Below are positions 9,594 through 18,774 of a stretch of 64,000 bases of DNA, piece by piece. Source of the DNA: an uncultured Lactobacillus sp. (GTDB taxonomy: Bacteria; Bacillota; Bacilli; Lactobacillales; Lactobacillaceae); contig NZ_CAJURR010000012.1 in assembly GCF_910589175.1 (NCBI RefSeq), forward strand, positions 3,410-67,409, in the 5' to 3' direction. Each line of letters starts with the position of its first letter. The stretch's first letter is position 1. The notes beneath the pieces are model-generated. The model was given only the letters and a program-made list of their open reading frames with translations, ran no database searches and was not told the DNA's origin. A program made the position numbers and the translations under genes.

Positions 9594-10700
9594 ATGAACT
9601 TAGATAAGTTACAAAATTGGTTAATTTCAACCAATAATGATGTTGCCTACATCTCTGATCCAATTAGTATTAATTACTTTACTGGCTACAGCATGGATCC
9701 TCACGAAAGAATTTTTGCTTTGCTTGCTTTTAAAGATAAGCCAGCATTCATTTTTGCACCTGAATTAAATGTTGAAGAAGCTAAAAATTCAGCCTGGGAT
9801 GGAGATGTCTATGGCTACCTAGACCACGAAAATCCATGGTCAAAAATCTCTGACTTGGTAAATCAACGTATTGGTACTCCAAATAATATTGCTATTGAAA
9901 AAGCACATCTTTCAGTTGACCGCTTAGAAGCATTAAGAATTGCATTTCCAGATTCTTCCTTTACAAATAATGTGTCTCCATTTGTAGCTGAGGCGCGCTT
10001 ACGTAAAACACCAGAAGAAGTTGAACAATTAAAAGCTGCTGGTGCAGAAGCCGACTTTGCTTTTCAAATTGGCTTTAATGCACTTAAAAATGGGGTAACT
10101 GAACGCTACGTTGCCGGTCAAATTGATTACCAGTTAAAACTTCAAAAAGGCGTAATGCACACTAGTTTTGAAACAATCGTTCAAGCAGGTAAAAACGCTG
10201 CTAACCCTCATCTTGGTCCAACCATGAACAAAATTGAACCAAATGAATTAGTTCTTTTCGACCTTGGAACAATGCATAATGGTTATGCTTCTGACTCAAG
10301 TAGAACTGTCGCTTACGGAGAACCAACTGCTAAAGAAAAAGAAATCTACGAAGTTGATCGTGAAGCCCAACAAGCAGCGATTGAGGCCGCAAAACCTGGT
10401 ATTACAGCTAGCGAACTTGATGCTGTTGCTAGAGATATCATCACTAAGGCTGGCTATGGCGAGTACTTCATTCACCGTCTTGGTCATGGTATTGGGATGA
10501 ACGTTCATGAATTTCCACAAATTATGGAAGGAAATGATGTTGTTCTTGAAGAAGGCATGTGTTTCTCAATTGAGCCAGGTATTTATATCCCTAACGTAGC
10601 TGGTGTTAGAATCGAAGACTGTGGTGTTGTGACAAAGAATGGTTTTGAAACTTTTACTAAAACAAGTAAAGAATTGAAATACATTCCCGTTAAAGACTAA
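9594..10700 (+). CDS. pepQ: Xaa-Pro dipeptidase PepQ (M24 family)
   Basis: 368 residues, usual prolidase length. The C-terminal pita-bread domain shows the dinuclear metal ligands: [18 protein letters not shown] (two Asp), [13 protein letters not shown] (His), SIEPGIYIP (Glu) and VRIEDCG (Glu). The N-terminal creatinase-like domain occupies residues 1-125. It releases the N-terminal residue from Xaa-Pro dipeptides in the cytoplasm, a step needed to use casein or host proline-rich peptides. AGGAG is 8 bases before the ATG. It is divergent from ccpA and probably under catabolite control. Confidence 0.95.
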   Translation: MNLDKLQNWLISTNNDVAYISDPISINYFTGYSMDPHERIFALLAFKDKPAFIFAPELNVEEAKNSAWDGDVYGYLDHENPWSKISDLVNQRIGTPNNIAIEKAHLSVDRLEALRIAFPDSSFTNNVSPFVAEARLRKTPEEVEQLKAAGAEADFAFQIGFNALKNGVTERYVAGQIDYQLKLQKGVMHTSFETIVQAGKNAANPHLGPTMNKIEPNELVLFDLGTMHNGYASDSSRTVAYGEPTAKEKEIYEVDREAQQAAIEAAKPGITASELDAVARDIITKAGYGEYFIHRLGHGIGMNVHEFPQIMEGNDVVLEEGMCFSIEPGIYIPNVAGVRIEDCGVVTKNGFETFTKTSKELKYIPVKD

Positions 10701-10713
10701 TTTATACTAAATT

Positions 10714-10749
10714 AACTGGTGATAGTTTACCTCTATCACCAGTTTTTTT
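10714..10749 (+). terminator. Terminator after pepQ
   Basis: Stem AACTGGTGATAG/CTATCACCAGTT with a short loop and a T7 tail. Confidence 0.9.
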
Positions 10750-10753
10750 ATAC

Positions 10754-10785
10754 AAAAAAAGAACCAAGTGAAAACTTGATTCTTT
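10754..10785 (-). terminator. Terminator after the YtxH gene
   Basis: On the minus strand AAAGAATCAAGT-TTTC-ACTTGGTTCTTT followed by T's; one mismatch in a 12-base stem. Confidence 0.75.
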
Positions 10786-10793
10786 AATCTTAA

Positions 10794-11126
10794 TTAATTT
10801 TTTTCAGCGTTATTTAGATCACTAACAGCTTCTTTGTCAGATTTTTCATCTTCACCAAGATCTTTGTTAGTATCATCGATTACGATATCATCAAAATCTT
10901 TCAATTCTGAATCATCTTCAACTGATTTAGGAAATGATGCTAATTGATTCTTAATTGCTTCAGTTCCCTTGTCATATTTCTCTTTTAAATCTTGTAGCTT
11001 TTCGTTTTCAGCTAGCTTTTTCTTTACATCATCAGTTGCATCTTCTGGTAATAATAATGAGCCAGCAATCAAGCCAACACCTAAACCAACAACACTACCT
11101 AATAAAAATCCACCTAATTTACGCAT
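10794..11126 (-). CDS. YtxH domain-containing membrane-anchored protein
   Basis: 110 residues. The N-terminus (MRKLGGFLLGSVVGLGVGLIAGSLLLP) is a Gly-rich single membrane segment with the LLxPxxG-like boundary typical of YtxH/GvpP proteins, followed by a helical, charged region (DVKKKLAENEKLQDLKEKYDKG) and a very acidic tail. Family members are small stress-linked envelope proteins; precise role unknown. It is 22 bases downstream of the DUF948 gene, the common YtxH-DUF948 pairing. Confidence 0.8.
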   Translation of the reverse strand: MRKLGGFLLGSVVGLGVGLIAGSLLLPEDATDDVKKKLAENEKLQDLKEKYDKGTEAIKNQLASFPKSVEDDSELKDFDDIVIDDTNKDLGEDEKSDKEAVSDLNNAEKN

Positions 11127-11148
11127 AATTGTTCTCCTTTAATATATA

Positions 11149-11580
11149 TTAGTCTTCACCACGACGACGCTTACGTCTTGCAAACATTCGACTAACTAGA
11201 GATGAAAAGATGCCAATTCCAGCTCCTCTAATTCCCATTCCAGAGAAGCGCTCAATCATTCTTCGTGACGAAGAATTAATGTCTGACACACTTTCACCTA
11301 AATCTGCAGCTGCCTTCACAACCGGTTCTAATTCAGTTACTTTACCATTTACATCAGCTAGAAGAGCATTACTTTTTTCTAATAAATCTTCACTTTGTTT
11401 CATCAATACTGCAGTCTGCTTAGTTAAATCATCAACTGCTGTATTAACGCTATCCATAGTTGAGTCAACTTTCTTCATTGTCTTAGTTGCTCTAACAATT
11501 AAAGGCAAAGTAAATAAGACTAAGATTAAAAAGGCAACTGCTGCAATCAAGCCAGCTAATGCACCATATGAAATTGACAT
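11149..11580 (-). CDS. DUF948 domain-containing protein
   Basis: 143 residues. One N-terminal membrane segment (residues 5-28), then a long coiled-coil helix (MKKVDSTMDSVNTAVDDLTKQTAVLMKQSEDLLEKS... in heptads), and a basic C-terminus (ARRKRRRGED). This matches DUF948, a membrane-anchored coiled-coil family often paired with YtxH. The opposite frame at 11210-11698 is a shadow. Function unknown; the pair probably forms one envelope-associated operon. Confidence 0.82.
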   Translation of the reverse strand: MSISYGALAGLIAAVAFLILVLFTLPLIVRATKTMKKVDSTMDSVNTAVDDLTKQTAVLMKQSEDLLEKSNALLADVNGKVTELEPVVKAAADLGESVSDINSSSRRMIERFSGMGIRGAGIGIFSSLVSRMFARRKRRRGED

Positions 11581-11663
11581 AATCTATCCTCCATTAATTA
11601 TTCCTCTCATAAAAAGTCTAGCATTATTCCTCCCCTCAAGCAATGAAATAGTACCTTACTTTT

Positions 11664-11672
11664 TGATATACT
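11664..11672 (+). promoter_or_regulatory. Extended -10 promoter for the MscS gene
   Basis: TGATATACT (TGn plus TATACT) about 30 bases before the TTG start. Confidence 0.5.
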
Positions 11673-11702
11673 ATCTAAAGAAATTGCTAAGGAGATGATG
11701 TT

Positions 11703-12599
11703 TTGAACTGGTCAACTATTTTAAAAGGAACATCTACAACTAAAAAAACTAATAATGTTGATTCACTTATTGATTGGAATAGTATACTTCATACTCTCTT
11801 AAGTCGTGGTACTCAAATTCTAATTACAACTGGAATCTTTTTCTTGATTTGGCGTATAGGTAAACGCTTATTAACCCGCTACTTACTGAAAAATCCAAAG
11901 TTTCAAGAACACATGACTGGTCGAAAAAGAACCTTAGCTCAACTTGGTGTTGCTCTTTTTCAATATACAATTCTTTTGTTTTATTTATACAGTCTTTTAA
12001 CACTTCTAGGTATTCCAGTTGGCACTCTTATCGCTAGTGTGGGACTTGTTTCTCTTGCTTTAGGGATGGGAGCACAAGGCCTAGTAAGTGACGTAATAAC
12101 GGGAATAAATATTCTCAGTGAGGGCGAATATAACATTGGCGATACTGTCAAAATTGGCACCTATACTGGAACTGTTCTTTCTTTTACATTACGTAACACC
12201 CGTCTTAAGACTACCAATGGTGCAGTCATATACATACCTAATCGCAACATTACAATTGTTGAAAATTTAACTCATGGTTCACATTCTGGTTGGAGTATGA
12301 ACATTAATTTGAATTTATCTGTTGAAAACGATCTTACCGATGTTAACCATGCAATTAACACAGTAAATGCAACACTCAAAGATAAATTTAAAAATCAAAT
12401 TAAAAAGGGACCACAAATTATTGGAATTATAAATCAAACCGGCTCAAGTATTATTTATCAAATTCATTTTCAAGTAGTAGCTAATAGTCAAAATCAGGTA
12501 AAAAATGCTTATCTGAGTGCTTATATCAAAGAGTTCAATCAACAAGATATAAAATTTAGTTCCCTACCAACAAAACAAGAAAATACTGCTACTTCTTAA
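11703..12599 (+). CDS. Small-conductance mechanosensitive channel (MscS family)
   Basis: 298 residues. The start is TTG: the AAGGAG ribosome site at 11689 is 8 bases upstream, while the ATGATG just after it runs into TGA. Three membrane segments (about 34-52, 75-100, 104-125). The pore-lining helix and following beta domain are clear in GLVSLALGMGAQGLVSDVITGINILSEGEYNIGDTVKIG, the hallmark of MscS. It opens on membrane tension to release solutes in hypo-osmotic shock. Single-gene unit followed by a strong terminator shared with ackA. Confidence 0.9.
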   Translation: MNWSTILKGTSTTKKTNNVDSLIDWNSILHTLLSRGTQILITTGIFFLIWRIGKRLLTRYLLKNPKFQEHMTGRKRTLAQLGVALFQYTILLFYLYSLLTLLGIPVGTLIASVGLVSLALGMGAQGLVSDVITGINILSEGEYNIGDTVKIGTYTGTVLSFTLRNTRLKTTNGAVIYIPNRNITIVENLTHGSHSGWSMNINLNLSVENDLTDVNHAINTVNATLKDKFKNQIKKGPQIIGIINQTGSSIIYQIHFQVVANSQNQVKNAYLSAYIKEFNQQDIKFSSLPTKQENTATS

Positions 12600-12645
12600 A
12601 AGATTAAGTAGGTAGACTGTTGTCTAATCCTACTTAATCTTTTTT
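12599..12645. terminator. Bidirectional terminator between mscS and ackA
   Basis: AAAGATTAAGTAGG + TAGAC / GTCTA + TCCTACTTAATCTTT with one bulge and a T-tail; converging genes on both sides. Confidence 0.88.
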
Positions 12646-13822
12646 ATTGCAAAACTCGCACGACCTCACGAGCAATCATTAATTCTTCGTTAGTAGGAAC
12701 AATCATTGCTTTTACTTTTGAATTAGGTTTAGAAATAAACTTTTCTCCATCTGTCCGATTAGCTTTAAAATCAGGATCTAGTCCTAAATATTTTAATGAT
12801 GCCATCACTCCTGCGCGAATGCCAGAATCATGTTCTCCAACTCCAGCAGTAAATATAATTGCATCAACACTATTTAATTCAGCTGCATATGCTCCAACAT
12901 ATCTAACTACGCGATTAATAAATATCTTTCGAGCCAATTTTGCCCGTTTATCCTTGCTTTCAATCAAATCTCTCATATCAGAAGAGATACCTGAAATCCC
13001 CAATAATCCTGAATTATAGTTCAAAACTTCAACAGCTTCATCGATATTCATTCCAGTCTTGTGCATTAAACGTTGTAGGGCAGCTGGATCAAAGTCACCA
13101 CTTCGCGTTCCCATTGTTACCCCAGTAAGTGGACTAATTCCCATTGAAGTATCATAAGATTTTCCATTTTTTACTGCGGTAACAGAAGCTCCTGATCCTA
13201 AATGACAAACAATCAAGTTGACTAAGTTAGGATTCTTATTAAGCATTTGTGCCGCACGTTGTGCCACATAAGAAATTGAAATTCCGTGCGCACCATACTT
13301 TCTAATACCATATTTTTGATAATACTCATAAGGGATGGAGTAAAGATAATGAATCTGATCTAAAGTTTGATGATATGAGGTATCAAAAACTGCCACTTGA
13401 GGTACATTAGGGATAATCCTCATAAAAGCCTTAATACCATTTGCTTCTGGAATATTATGCAATGGTGCTAACTCTCCAAGATCAAATATTTCCTGTAGTT
13501 CCTTTTCTTTAACATGGACCGATTCTTTAAAAATTTCTCCTCCATTTACTACTCTATGACCAACACCACTAATTTCTCGCAAATCTTCAACTACGTGAAA
13601 TTTTTTTAAATCTTCAATTAATAATTTAACTGCCTCTTCTTGGTTATGAATAGGCATATTTTTTATATATTCTTGCCCATTACTCAATTTAATTTTAAAG
13701 ACAGCATTTTCTTTTCCTACTCTGTCAGCCATTCCTGAAGCTATTACTTTTTCATTAGGGAAAGAAAATAATTTGTATTTAAAAGACGAACTCCCTGAAT
13801 TAATTGCTAGAACTTTTTTCAT
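12644..13822 (-). CDS. ackA: Acetate kinase
   Basis: 392 residues, usual length. N-terminus VLAINSGSSSFKYKLF carries the first phosphate/metal site; also GHRVVNGG, the SPLTGVTMGTRSGDFDP block and FTAGVGEH near the C-terminus. It interconverts acetyl-phosphate + ADP and acetate + ATP, the last step of acetate production. No pta is adjacent. A cre-like site overlaps its probable promoter, which would tie it to CcpA as in other Firmicutes. Confidence 0.95.
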   Translation of the reverse strand: MKKVLAINSGSSSFKYKLFSFPNEKVIASGMADRVGKENAVFKIKLSNGQEYIKNMPIHNQEEAVKLLIEDLKKFHVVEDLREISGVGHRVVNGGEIFKESVHVKEKELQEIFDLGELAPLHNIPEANGIKAFMRIIPNVPQVAVFDTSYHQTLDQIHYLYSIPYEYYQKYGIRKYGAHGISISYVAQRAAQMLNKNPNLVNLIVCHLGSGASVTAVKNGKSYDTSMGISPLTGVTMGTRSGDFDPAALQRLMHKTGMNIDEAVEVLNYNSGLLGISGISSDMRDLIESKDKRAKLARKIFINRVVRYVGAYAAELNSVDAIIFTAGVGEHDSGIRAGVMASLKYLGLDPDFKANRTDGEKFISKPNSKVKAMIVPTNEELMIAREVVRVLQ

Positions 13823-13874
13823 ATGTTATAACCTCAAAATCTACTTAAACTTATATAACTATTCTTTTAGTTTA

Positions 13875-13889
13875 AGTATAGCGCTTTCA
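13875..13889 (-). promoter_or_regulatory. ackA -10 box overlapped by a cre-like site
   Basis: On the minus strand TGAAAGCGCTATAC (13889-13876) fits TGNAANCGNTNNCA at 12 of 14 positions; its end overlaps a TATACT -10 (13880-13875). Overlap with the -10 would favour repression, whereas B. subtilis ackA is activated from an upstream cre. Inference from sequence only. Confidence 0.45.
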
Positions 13890-13928
13890 TATATAAATAA
13901 AAGCTATTATTTAACATATAAAAAACAA

Positions 13929-13967
13929 AAAGACTTAATTCCAATATAATATCGGAATTAAGTCTTT
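13929..13967 (-). terminator. Terminator after rdgB
   Basis: AAAGACTTAATTCC / GGAATTAAGTCTTT with a 10-base loop; A/T runs on both sides. It separates rdgB from the ackA promoter region. Confidence 0.85.
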
Positions 13968-13973
13968 TACATA

Positions 13974-14597
13974 CTATTCATTTTCCATTTTTTTCCACCA
14001 AGTTGGTAGATCGGCAAGTAATTTTCTTAATGCTTGGCCACGATGAGAAATAGCATTTTTTTCATCTACTGTCATTTCCGCAAATGTCTTCCCTTTATCA
14101 GGAACAAAGAAAAGTGGATCATAGCCAAAATCTCCATCCCCCCGAGGATAAGTCAAAATTTCGCCTCTAATTTCACCTTGCGTTACTAAATCATCATCAA
14201 ATCTACCAGGCCAAGAAACTACCATAGTTGTATGAAAGGTAGCTTGTCTTTTCTCTTGAGGAACACCACCTAGTTCAGCTAATAATTTTGCATTATTTAA
14301 GGCATCATTATGAGCTTCGCCTCCATAGCGAGCAGAATGAACTCCAGGAGCTCCATTTAATTTATCAACTGATAAACCTGAATCATCAGCAAGAGTTGGC
14401 AAATTACTGAACTCTGCCATTTTATGAGCTTTTAGTTTTGCATTAGCTAAAAATGTTGTCCCAGTTTCTAGAACATGAGGAGGATCAGTTAGGTCCTGAT
14501 TAGTAATTACATGAATGGGAAAATTTATTTTCTTTAAGGCCTCTTCAACTTCTCTAGCCTTGTTTTTATTGTTAGTTGCAAATAATAAAGTATCCAT
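13974..14597 (-). CDS. rdgB: XTP/dITP diphosphatase (RdgB/HAM1)
   Basis: 207 residues. Motifs: FATNNKNKAREVEEAL at the N-terminus, LADDSGLSVDKLNGAPGVHSARYGG (metal/purine site), GDGDFGYDPLFFVPDKGKTFAEM, and SHRGQALRKL. It hydrolyses non-canonical purine triphosphates (XTP, dITP) to keep them out of DNA. Two bases separate its start from the end of murI, the common murI-rdgB operon. Confidence 0.94.
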   Translation of the reverse strand: MDTLLFATNNKNKAREVEEALKKINFPIHVITNQDLTDPPHVLETGTTFLANAKLKAHKMAEFSNLPTLADDSGLSVDKLNGAPGVHSARYGGEAHNDALNNAKLLAELGGVPQEKRQATFHTTMVVSWPGRFDDDLVTQGEIRGEILTYPRGDGDFGYDPLFFVPDKGKTFAEMTVDEKNAISHRGQALRKLLADLPTWWKKMENE

Positions 14598-14599
14598 TT

Positions 14600-15400
14600 T
14601 TAATCCTCAGCATCTACATGATGACCAACTATCGTGTCATCATTCATCCATTGACGGGTAATTTCAGTAAACTTCTTTGCTTCTCCGGTTGTATAGTAGT
14701 CATGTTTTACCGGAGCAGTACTTTCAGCAAATAAATCATCACGTCGCAAAACATTATATGTATATTGTGCCACTTGATCAGCTGGATCTACAATTTTTTT
14801 ATCTTGACCCACGACAGCTACAATTTCGTCTCTCAATAAAGGATAATGGGTACATCCCAACACTAAGGTATCATAATCAGCATTTTTCAATGGGGTTAAA
14901 CTTTCACTAACCACTGCATTCTTAATATCTTCATCGGGATCTTCTTCAGCTAATGGTGCCAATTTAGGCTGAGCAAATTCACTGACCTTAATTTCTGGAT
15001 CACGATACTGAATTTCTTTTAAATAAGAATGACTATCCACAGTTGCCTTAGTTCCAATTACAGCCACATTTTTTGTTTCTGTCGTTCTTGCTGCAGCCAA
15101 AGCACCAGACTGAATAACCCCAATTATCTGTAGTGGTATTTCTTTCTGAATAGTTGACATTGCTGCAGCAGTTGCTGTGTTACAACCAAAAATAATAATT
15201 TTTACATCTTTACTTAATAAGAAGTTTACACTATCGCGAGTTAGAGAAATAATTTCTTCTCTTGACCGATCCCCATATGGCATATTAGCCTGGTCGCCAA
15301 TAAAAATTGTTGACTCATTAGGCATCTTTTCAATTACTTTTTTTAAAACGGTTAAGCCGCCTAATCCTGAATCTAAAACTCCAATTGGTCGATTATCCAT
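14600..15400 (-). CDS. murI: Glutamate racemase
   Basis: 266 residues from the ATG at 15400, chosen because AAAGGAG lies 8 bases upstream; an in-frame ATG at 15421 would put this SD inside the gene. Motifs: PIGVLDSGLGGLTVLK, the two catalytic cysteines in FGCNTATAA and LGCTHYPLL. It makes D-glutamate for peptidoglycan. Coupled to rdgB. Confidence 0.94.
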   Translation of the reverse strand: MDNRPIGVLDSGLGGLTVLKKVIEKMPNESTIFIGDQANMPYGDRSREEIISLTRDSVNFLLSKDVKIIIFGCNTATAAAMSTIQKEIPLQIIGVIQSGALAAARTTETKNVAVIGTKATVDSHSYLKEIQYRDPEIKVSEFAQPKLAPLAEEDPDEDIKNAVVSESLTPLKNADYDTLVLGCTHYPLLRDEIVAVVGQDKKIVDPADQVAQYTYNVLRRDDLFAESTAPVKHDYYTTGEAKKFTEITRQWMNDDTIVGHHVDAED

Positions 15401-15496
15401 TAAAAAAACTCCTTTAAACAAATGATGATTAAATTCTCTTTTCTACTTCACCTATTTTAAGTTAAAATGATATAGAAGACAAAAGGAAATGAAAGC

Positions 15497-15892
15497 ATGG
15501 AACATACAAACGAACATCTTTATTTTTTAAATTCATTATATCGTGATTTTATCTTACCTACCATTTTAGGTAGCGAAGATAAAGAAATTCTTTACTGGGC
15601 TGGAAAACATGTTAGTCGTAAATATGATTTATCAGATATCGATGATTTAATCGAATTTTTTGATATGGCTCAATTTGGAACTTTAAAAGTACTTAAAGAT
15701 CGCAAGCATACCGCAGTTTTTGAATTATCTGGCCAGGTCGTAACTGATAGACTGGATAGTCAAAGTGACGAATTTTCACTTGAAAGTGGAATTATTGCGG
15801 AATGTTTAGAGCGGCAAAATGGCACTCCAACTGAAGCTTCAGCTACTGTTACTAAAAAACATGTAGTTCAAATCACTGCACAATCTGACTAA
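15497..15892 (+). CDS. DUF2507 family protein (YslB-like)
   Basis: 131 residues, soluble. The N-terminal part HLYFLNSLYRDFILPTILGSEDKEILYWAGKHVSRKYDLSD is characteristic of the YslB/DUF2507 family, a small V4R-like fold found in Bacillales and Lactobacillales. Role unknown. It faces the trxA-mutS2 operon, converging through a terminator. Confidence 0.82.
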   Translation: MEHTNEHLYFLNSLYRDFILPTILGSEDKEILYWAGKHVSRKYDLSDIDDLIEFFDMAQFGTLKVLKDRKHTAVFELSGQVVTDRLDSQSDEFSLESGIIAECLERQNGTPTEASATVTKKHVVQITAQSD

Positions 15893-15922
15893 CTATTAAC
15901 CAAGTAAGAGAATAGCAAGGAT

Positions 15923-15963
15923 AAAAAACGGGTAAGTCTCAATACAGAGGCTTACCCGTTTTT
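15923..15963. terminator. Bidirectional terminator between yslB and trxA
   Basis: AAAACGGGTAAGTCTC / GAGGCTTACCCGTTTT, GC-rich core, flanked by A and T runs. Confidence 0.9.
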
Positions 15964-15975
15964 CGTTAATTTATA

Positions 15976-16287
15976 TTAGTCAGTATATTGATCTAAAATT
16001 TGTTCAAGTTTTTCCTTAGGAGTATAACCAGTTAAGCGGTCAACAATCTTACCATCTTTCTTAATTAGTAAAGTTGGGATTGCCATAATTCCTAAGTTAC
16101 GTGCAGTTTCTTGGTTTTGATCAACATCCATTTTGGTGAATTTTACATCATCCATTTCTTCAGAAAGTTGGTCAATAACTGGTGATTGCATTTTACATGG
16201 ACCACACCAAGTTGCCCAAAAATCAATTAAAACAACGCCTTCGCTAGTTTCTTCTTCAAAAGTTGCATCTGTAATTTCATCAACCAT
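15976..16287 (-). CDS. trxA: Thioredoxin
   Basis: 103 residues, complete thioredoxin fold with LIDFWATWCGPCKM (redox CGPC near residue 29-32), KMDVDQN and the cis-Pro segment AIPTLLI. General cytoplasmic disulfide reductant. Its upstream region after mutS2 has TATAAT-like words, so it may have its own promoter as well as read-through from mutS2. Confidence 0.95.
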   Translation of the reverse strand: MVDEITDATFEEETSEGVVLIDFWATWCGPCKMQSPVIDQLSEEMDDVKFTKMDVDQNQETARNLGIMAIPTLLIKKDGKIVDRLTGYTPKEKLEQILDQYTD

Positions 16288-16365
16288 TGTTATTACCTCA
16301 CAAATAAATTCTTTAAATTATAATTATAGTTTAGTAGAACTACTTACTTTTTGCAAGTATATTGC

Positions 16366-18732
16366 TTACTGTAAATGAACAATTGTCGCTCCAGTTCCAC
16401 CTTGGTTAGCAGGCGCATAACTATAACTCTTTACGTGTCTGTTTCTCTTCAAGTACTGTTGAACACCATTCCTAATTGCCCCAGTTCCAATTCCGTGGAT
16501 AATTGTGACAGTATTCAAACCAGCTAAGAGAGAAGAATCAATATAGCGATCTAAGTTAGTTAGAGCTTCTTCATAACGTTGTCCTCTTAAGTCAAGGTCA
16601 CTACTTGCACGCGTAGAACGAAGACCACGACTTGAGCGAACAGCTCTTTCTGCCTTCTTAGGAGCAGCTTGTGTACTAATCTTTTCAACATCCCGATCAG
16701 TGACTTTAACTTTCAAAATACCAATTTGAACTTCGAATTCATGATCAGCAAGTTTCTTTGTAATTACGCCTTGTTGTCCATAAGATAGAACTTTCACAGT
16801 ATCACCAACACTTACATCATGACGACGCTTTTCACGTTGCAAGACCTTGTTCTGAGCCAAGTTTTTATTTTCACGCTCAAGTTTATTTAAAGCGCCTTTA
16901 GCTTCAATAACTTTATTGGTTCTAACTTGACCACCAGCTCTTCTTTGTTCTTCAAGATCATTGATGATCTTATCAGCTTTTTGACGCTTTTTAGCAAGCA
17001 TTTCATCAGCTTTTTCTTGAGCTTTTTCAAGTTGCTTTTGCACTTGTTGATTATACCAGTCAAGACCATTCTGGAGTTGACGCTTAAGAGTGATACTTTG
17101 GTCAACATTTTGCTTTAAAGTTTCATGAAGTTGCTCAGCAGCCTTAGTCTGCTCAGTCAATCGTTCAATCATCTTATTAATATCACTATCTTCGTCATTC
17201 ATCAAACTTCTAGCCTTATCCACTACAGCTTCATTCATCCCTAATTGATGTGCAATGGCAAAGGCATTACTTTGTCCAGGGATACCAATTCTCAAACGAT
17301 ACGTTGGAGCAAGTTTCTTTAAGTCAAATTCCATTGAGGCATTCGTCGTTCTTGCGCGATTATAGCCATAAAGCTTTAATTCTGGATAGTGGGTAGTAAT
17401 CGCAATTTTAGCTTGTGCTCCCCGTAAATCATCCAAGATAGCAATCGCTAAACTAGCTCCTTCTTCAGGATCAGTTCCGGCCCCTAATTCATCAATTAAA
17501 ACCAAATCATCCTCAGTTACATCTTTCATTATTTTTATAATTTGGTCCATGTGTGATGAGAAAGTACTCAATGACTGTTCAATAGATTGCTCATCCCCAA
17601 TATCGGCGTAAATTTCATTAAAAACAGTTAATTGACTACCTTCTTCAGCTGTGATAAATAATCCCGCTTGAGCCATTAATTGGAGCAGCCCCAAAGTCTT
17701 CAACGTGATTGTCTTACCACCTGTGTTAGGGCCAGTAATCAACATGGTATCAAAGCTAGTTCCTAGCTCAATATTATTAGGAACAACTTTTTTAGGATCA
17801 ATTAACGGGTGTCGAGCCTTTCTCAACTTAATGACATGATCATGATTTAAGACTGGTTCTGTAGCTTTCATTGCTTTAGCTAATTTGCTTTTAGCACTTA
17901 AGAAGTCTAATTGTGTTAATGCCTCCGCATTATTCTTTATTTCTTTTTGATACATACCAGCAAGTTTTGATAATTCAATTAAGATACGGTGGATTTCCTG
18001 ACGTTCTTGAGCCATTAAATTTTGCTGTCGGTTATTAAGAACTAAAACTGCTTGTGGCTCAACAAATAAAGTCTGTCCACTGGCACTTTGATCATGAACA
18101 ACTCCACCAAATTTATTCTTATATTCTTGTTTTACAGGTAATACATAGCGACCATCTCTGATAGTTACGATATTTTCTGACAAATATTGTGTATGTTTAC
18201 CACTGATGTAATCATTCATGTGATTTTTAATATCAGTTTCATTGCTTTGAATATCATGTCGCAGCTGCATTAACTTGGAAGAAGCTGTATCCTTAACAGT
18301 TCCGTCATATTCAATTGCTTGATTCAGCTTCTTAAATAAGTCTTCTGGAATTGCTAAATTTTTAAGAGTTTTTTCAATCGGATGGGTATCAATTTCATGC
18401 TCTTCTAAGTCAGCAGTAAACTGAGAAACATCCTTAGCTAAGCTAAGAATTAAAAAAATATTACCTAATTCTTCACCATTTAAATTTGCCTTGACCTTCA
18501 ATCGTTTCAAGCTAGCTCTAACATCTTTAAAGTCAGTTATCGGCATTGGTCCCTTAACTCGTAAAATATTAGAAAGGACCCTAGTTTGATCAATTGATTT
18601 TTTTACTTCATCAAAATTACTACTTGGCATTAACTTTAAGGCCTGCTCTTTTGCAGGTGCTGTAATAGCCAAGTCACTTAATTGTTTAATTATGCGATTA
18701 TATTCTAATTTTTCAATAATTTTAGAGTTCAT
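16366..18732 (-). CDS. mutS2: MutS2 (Smr-domain ATPase/endonuclease)
   Basis: 788 residues from the ATG at 18732 with AGGTGG 5 bases upstream; a GTG at 18741 would overlap that SD. Core and lever domains come first, then the ATPase with GPNTGGKTITLKTLGLL (Walker A, near 333) and LVLIDELGAGTDPEEGA (Walker B), a long coiled coil around 510-620, and the C-terminal Smr nuclease domain (SDLDLRGQRYEEAL, HGIGTGAIRNGV). MutS2 suppresses recombination and, in B. subtilis, helps rescue collided ribosomes. It lies between cvpA and trxA, a conserved order. Confidence 0.95.
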   Translation of the reverse strand: MNSKIIEKLEYNRIIKQLSDLAITAPAKEQALKLMPSSNFDEVKKSIDQTRVLSNILRVKGPMPITDFKDVRASLKRLKVKANLNGEELGNIFLILSLAKDVSQFTADLEEHEIDTHPIEKTLKNLAIPEDLFKKLNQAIEYDGTVKDTASSKLMQLRHDIQSNETDIKNHMNDYISGKHTQYLSENIVTIRDGRYVLPVKQEYKNKFGGVVHDQSASGQTLFVEPQAVLVLNNRQQNLMAQERQEIHRILIELSKLAGMYQKEIKNNAEALTQLDFLSAKSKLAKAMKATEPVLNHDHVIKLRKARHPLIDPKKVVPNNIELGTSFDTMLITGPNTGGKTITLKTLGLLQLMAQAGLFITAEEGSQLTVFNEIYADIGDEQSIEQSLSTFSSHMDQIIKIMKDVTEDDLVLIDELGAGTDPEEGASLAIAILDDLRGAQAKIAITTHYPELKLYGYNRARTTNASMEFDLKKLAPTYRLRIGIPGQSNAFAIAHQLGMNEAVVDKARSLMNDEDSDINKMIERLTEQTKAAEQLHETLKQNVDQSITLKRQLQNGLDWYNQQVQKQLEKAQEKADEMLAKKRQKADKIINDLEEQRRAGGQVRTNKVIEAKGALNKLERENKNLAQNKVLQREKRRHDVSVGDTVKVLSYGQQGVITKKLADHEFEVQIGILKVKVTDRDVEKISTQAAPKKAERAVRSSRGLRSTRASSDLDLRGQRYEEALTNLDRYIDSSLLAGLNTVTIIHGIGTGAIRNGVQQYLKRNRHVKSYSYAPANQGGTGATIVHLQ

Positions 18733-18746
18733 ATATTCCACCTAGC

Positions 18747-18772
18747 AAAAAGGCCCCAGAGTTGGGACCATT
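18747..18772 (-). terminator. Hairpin with T-tail between cvpA and mutS2 (possible attenuator)
   Basis: On the minus strand GGTCCCA-ACTC-TGGGGCC then TTTTT, ending only a few bases before the mutS2 ribosome site. It could reduce read-through from cvpA into mutS2. Confidence 0.55.
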
Positions 18773-18774
18773 TT

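Noticed and set aside
11210..11698. Plus-strand open frame of 162 codons
   Set aside because: Shadow of the DUF948 gene; no ribosome site, composition unlike a real protein.
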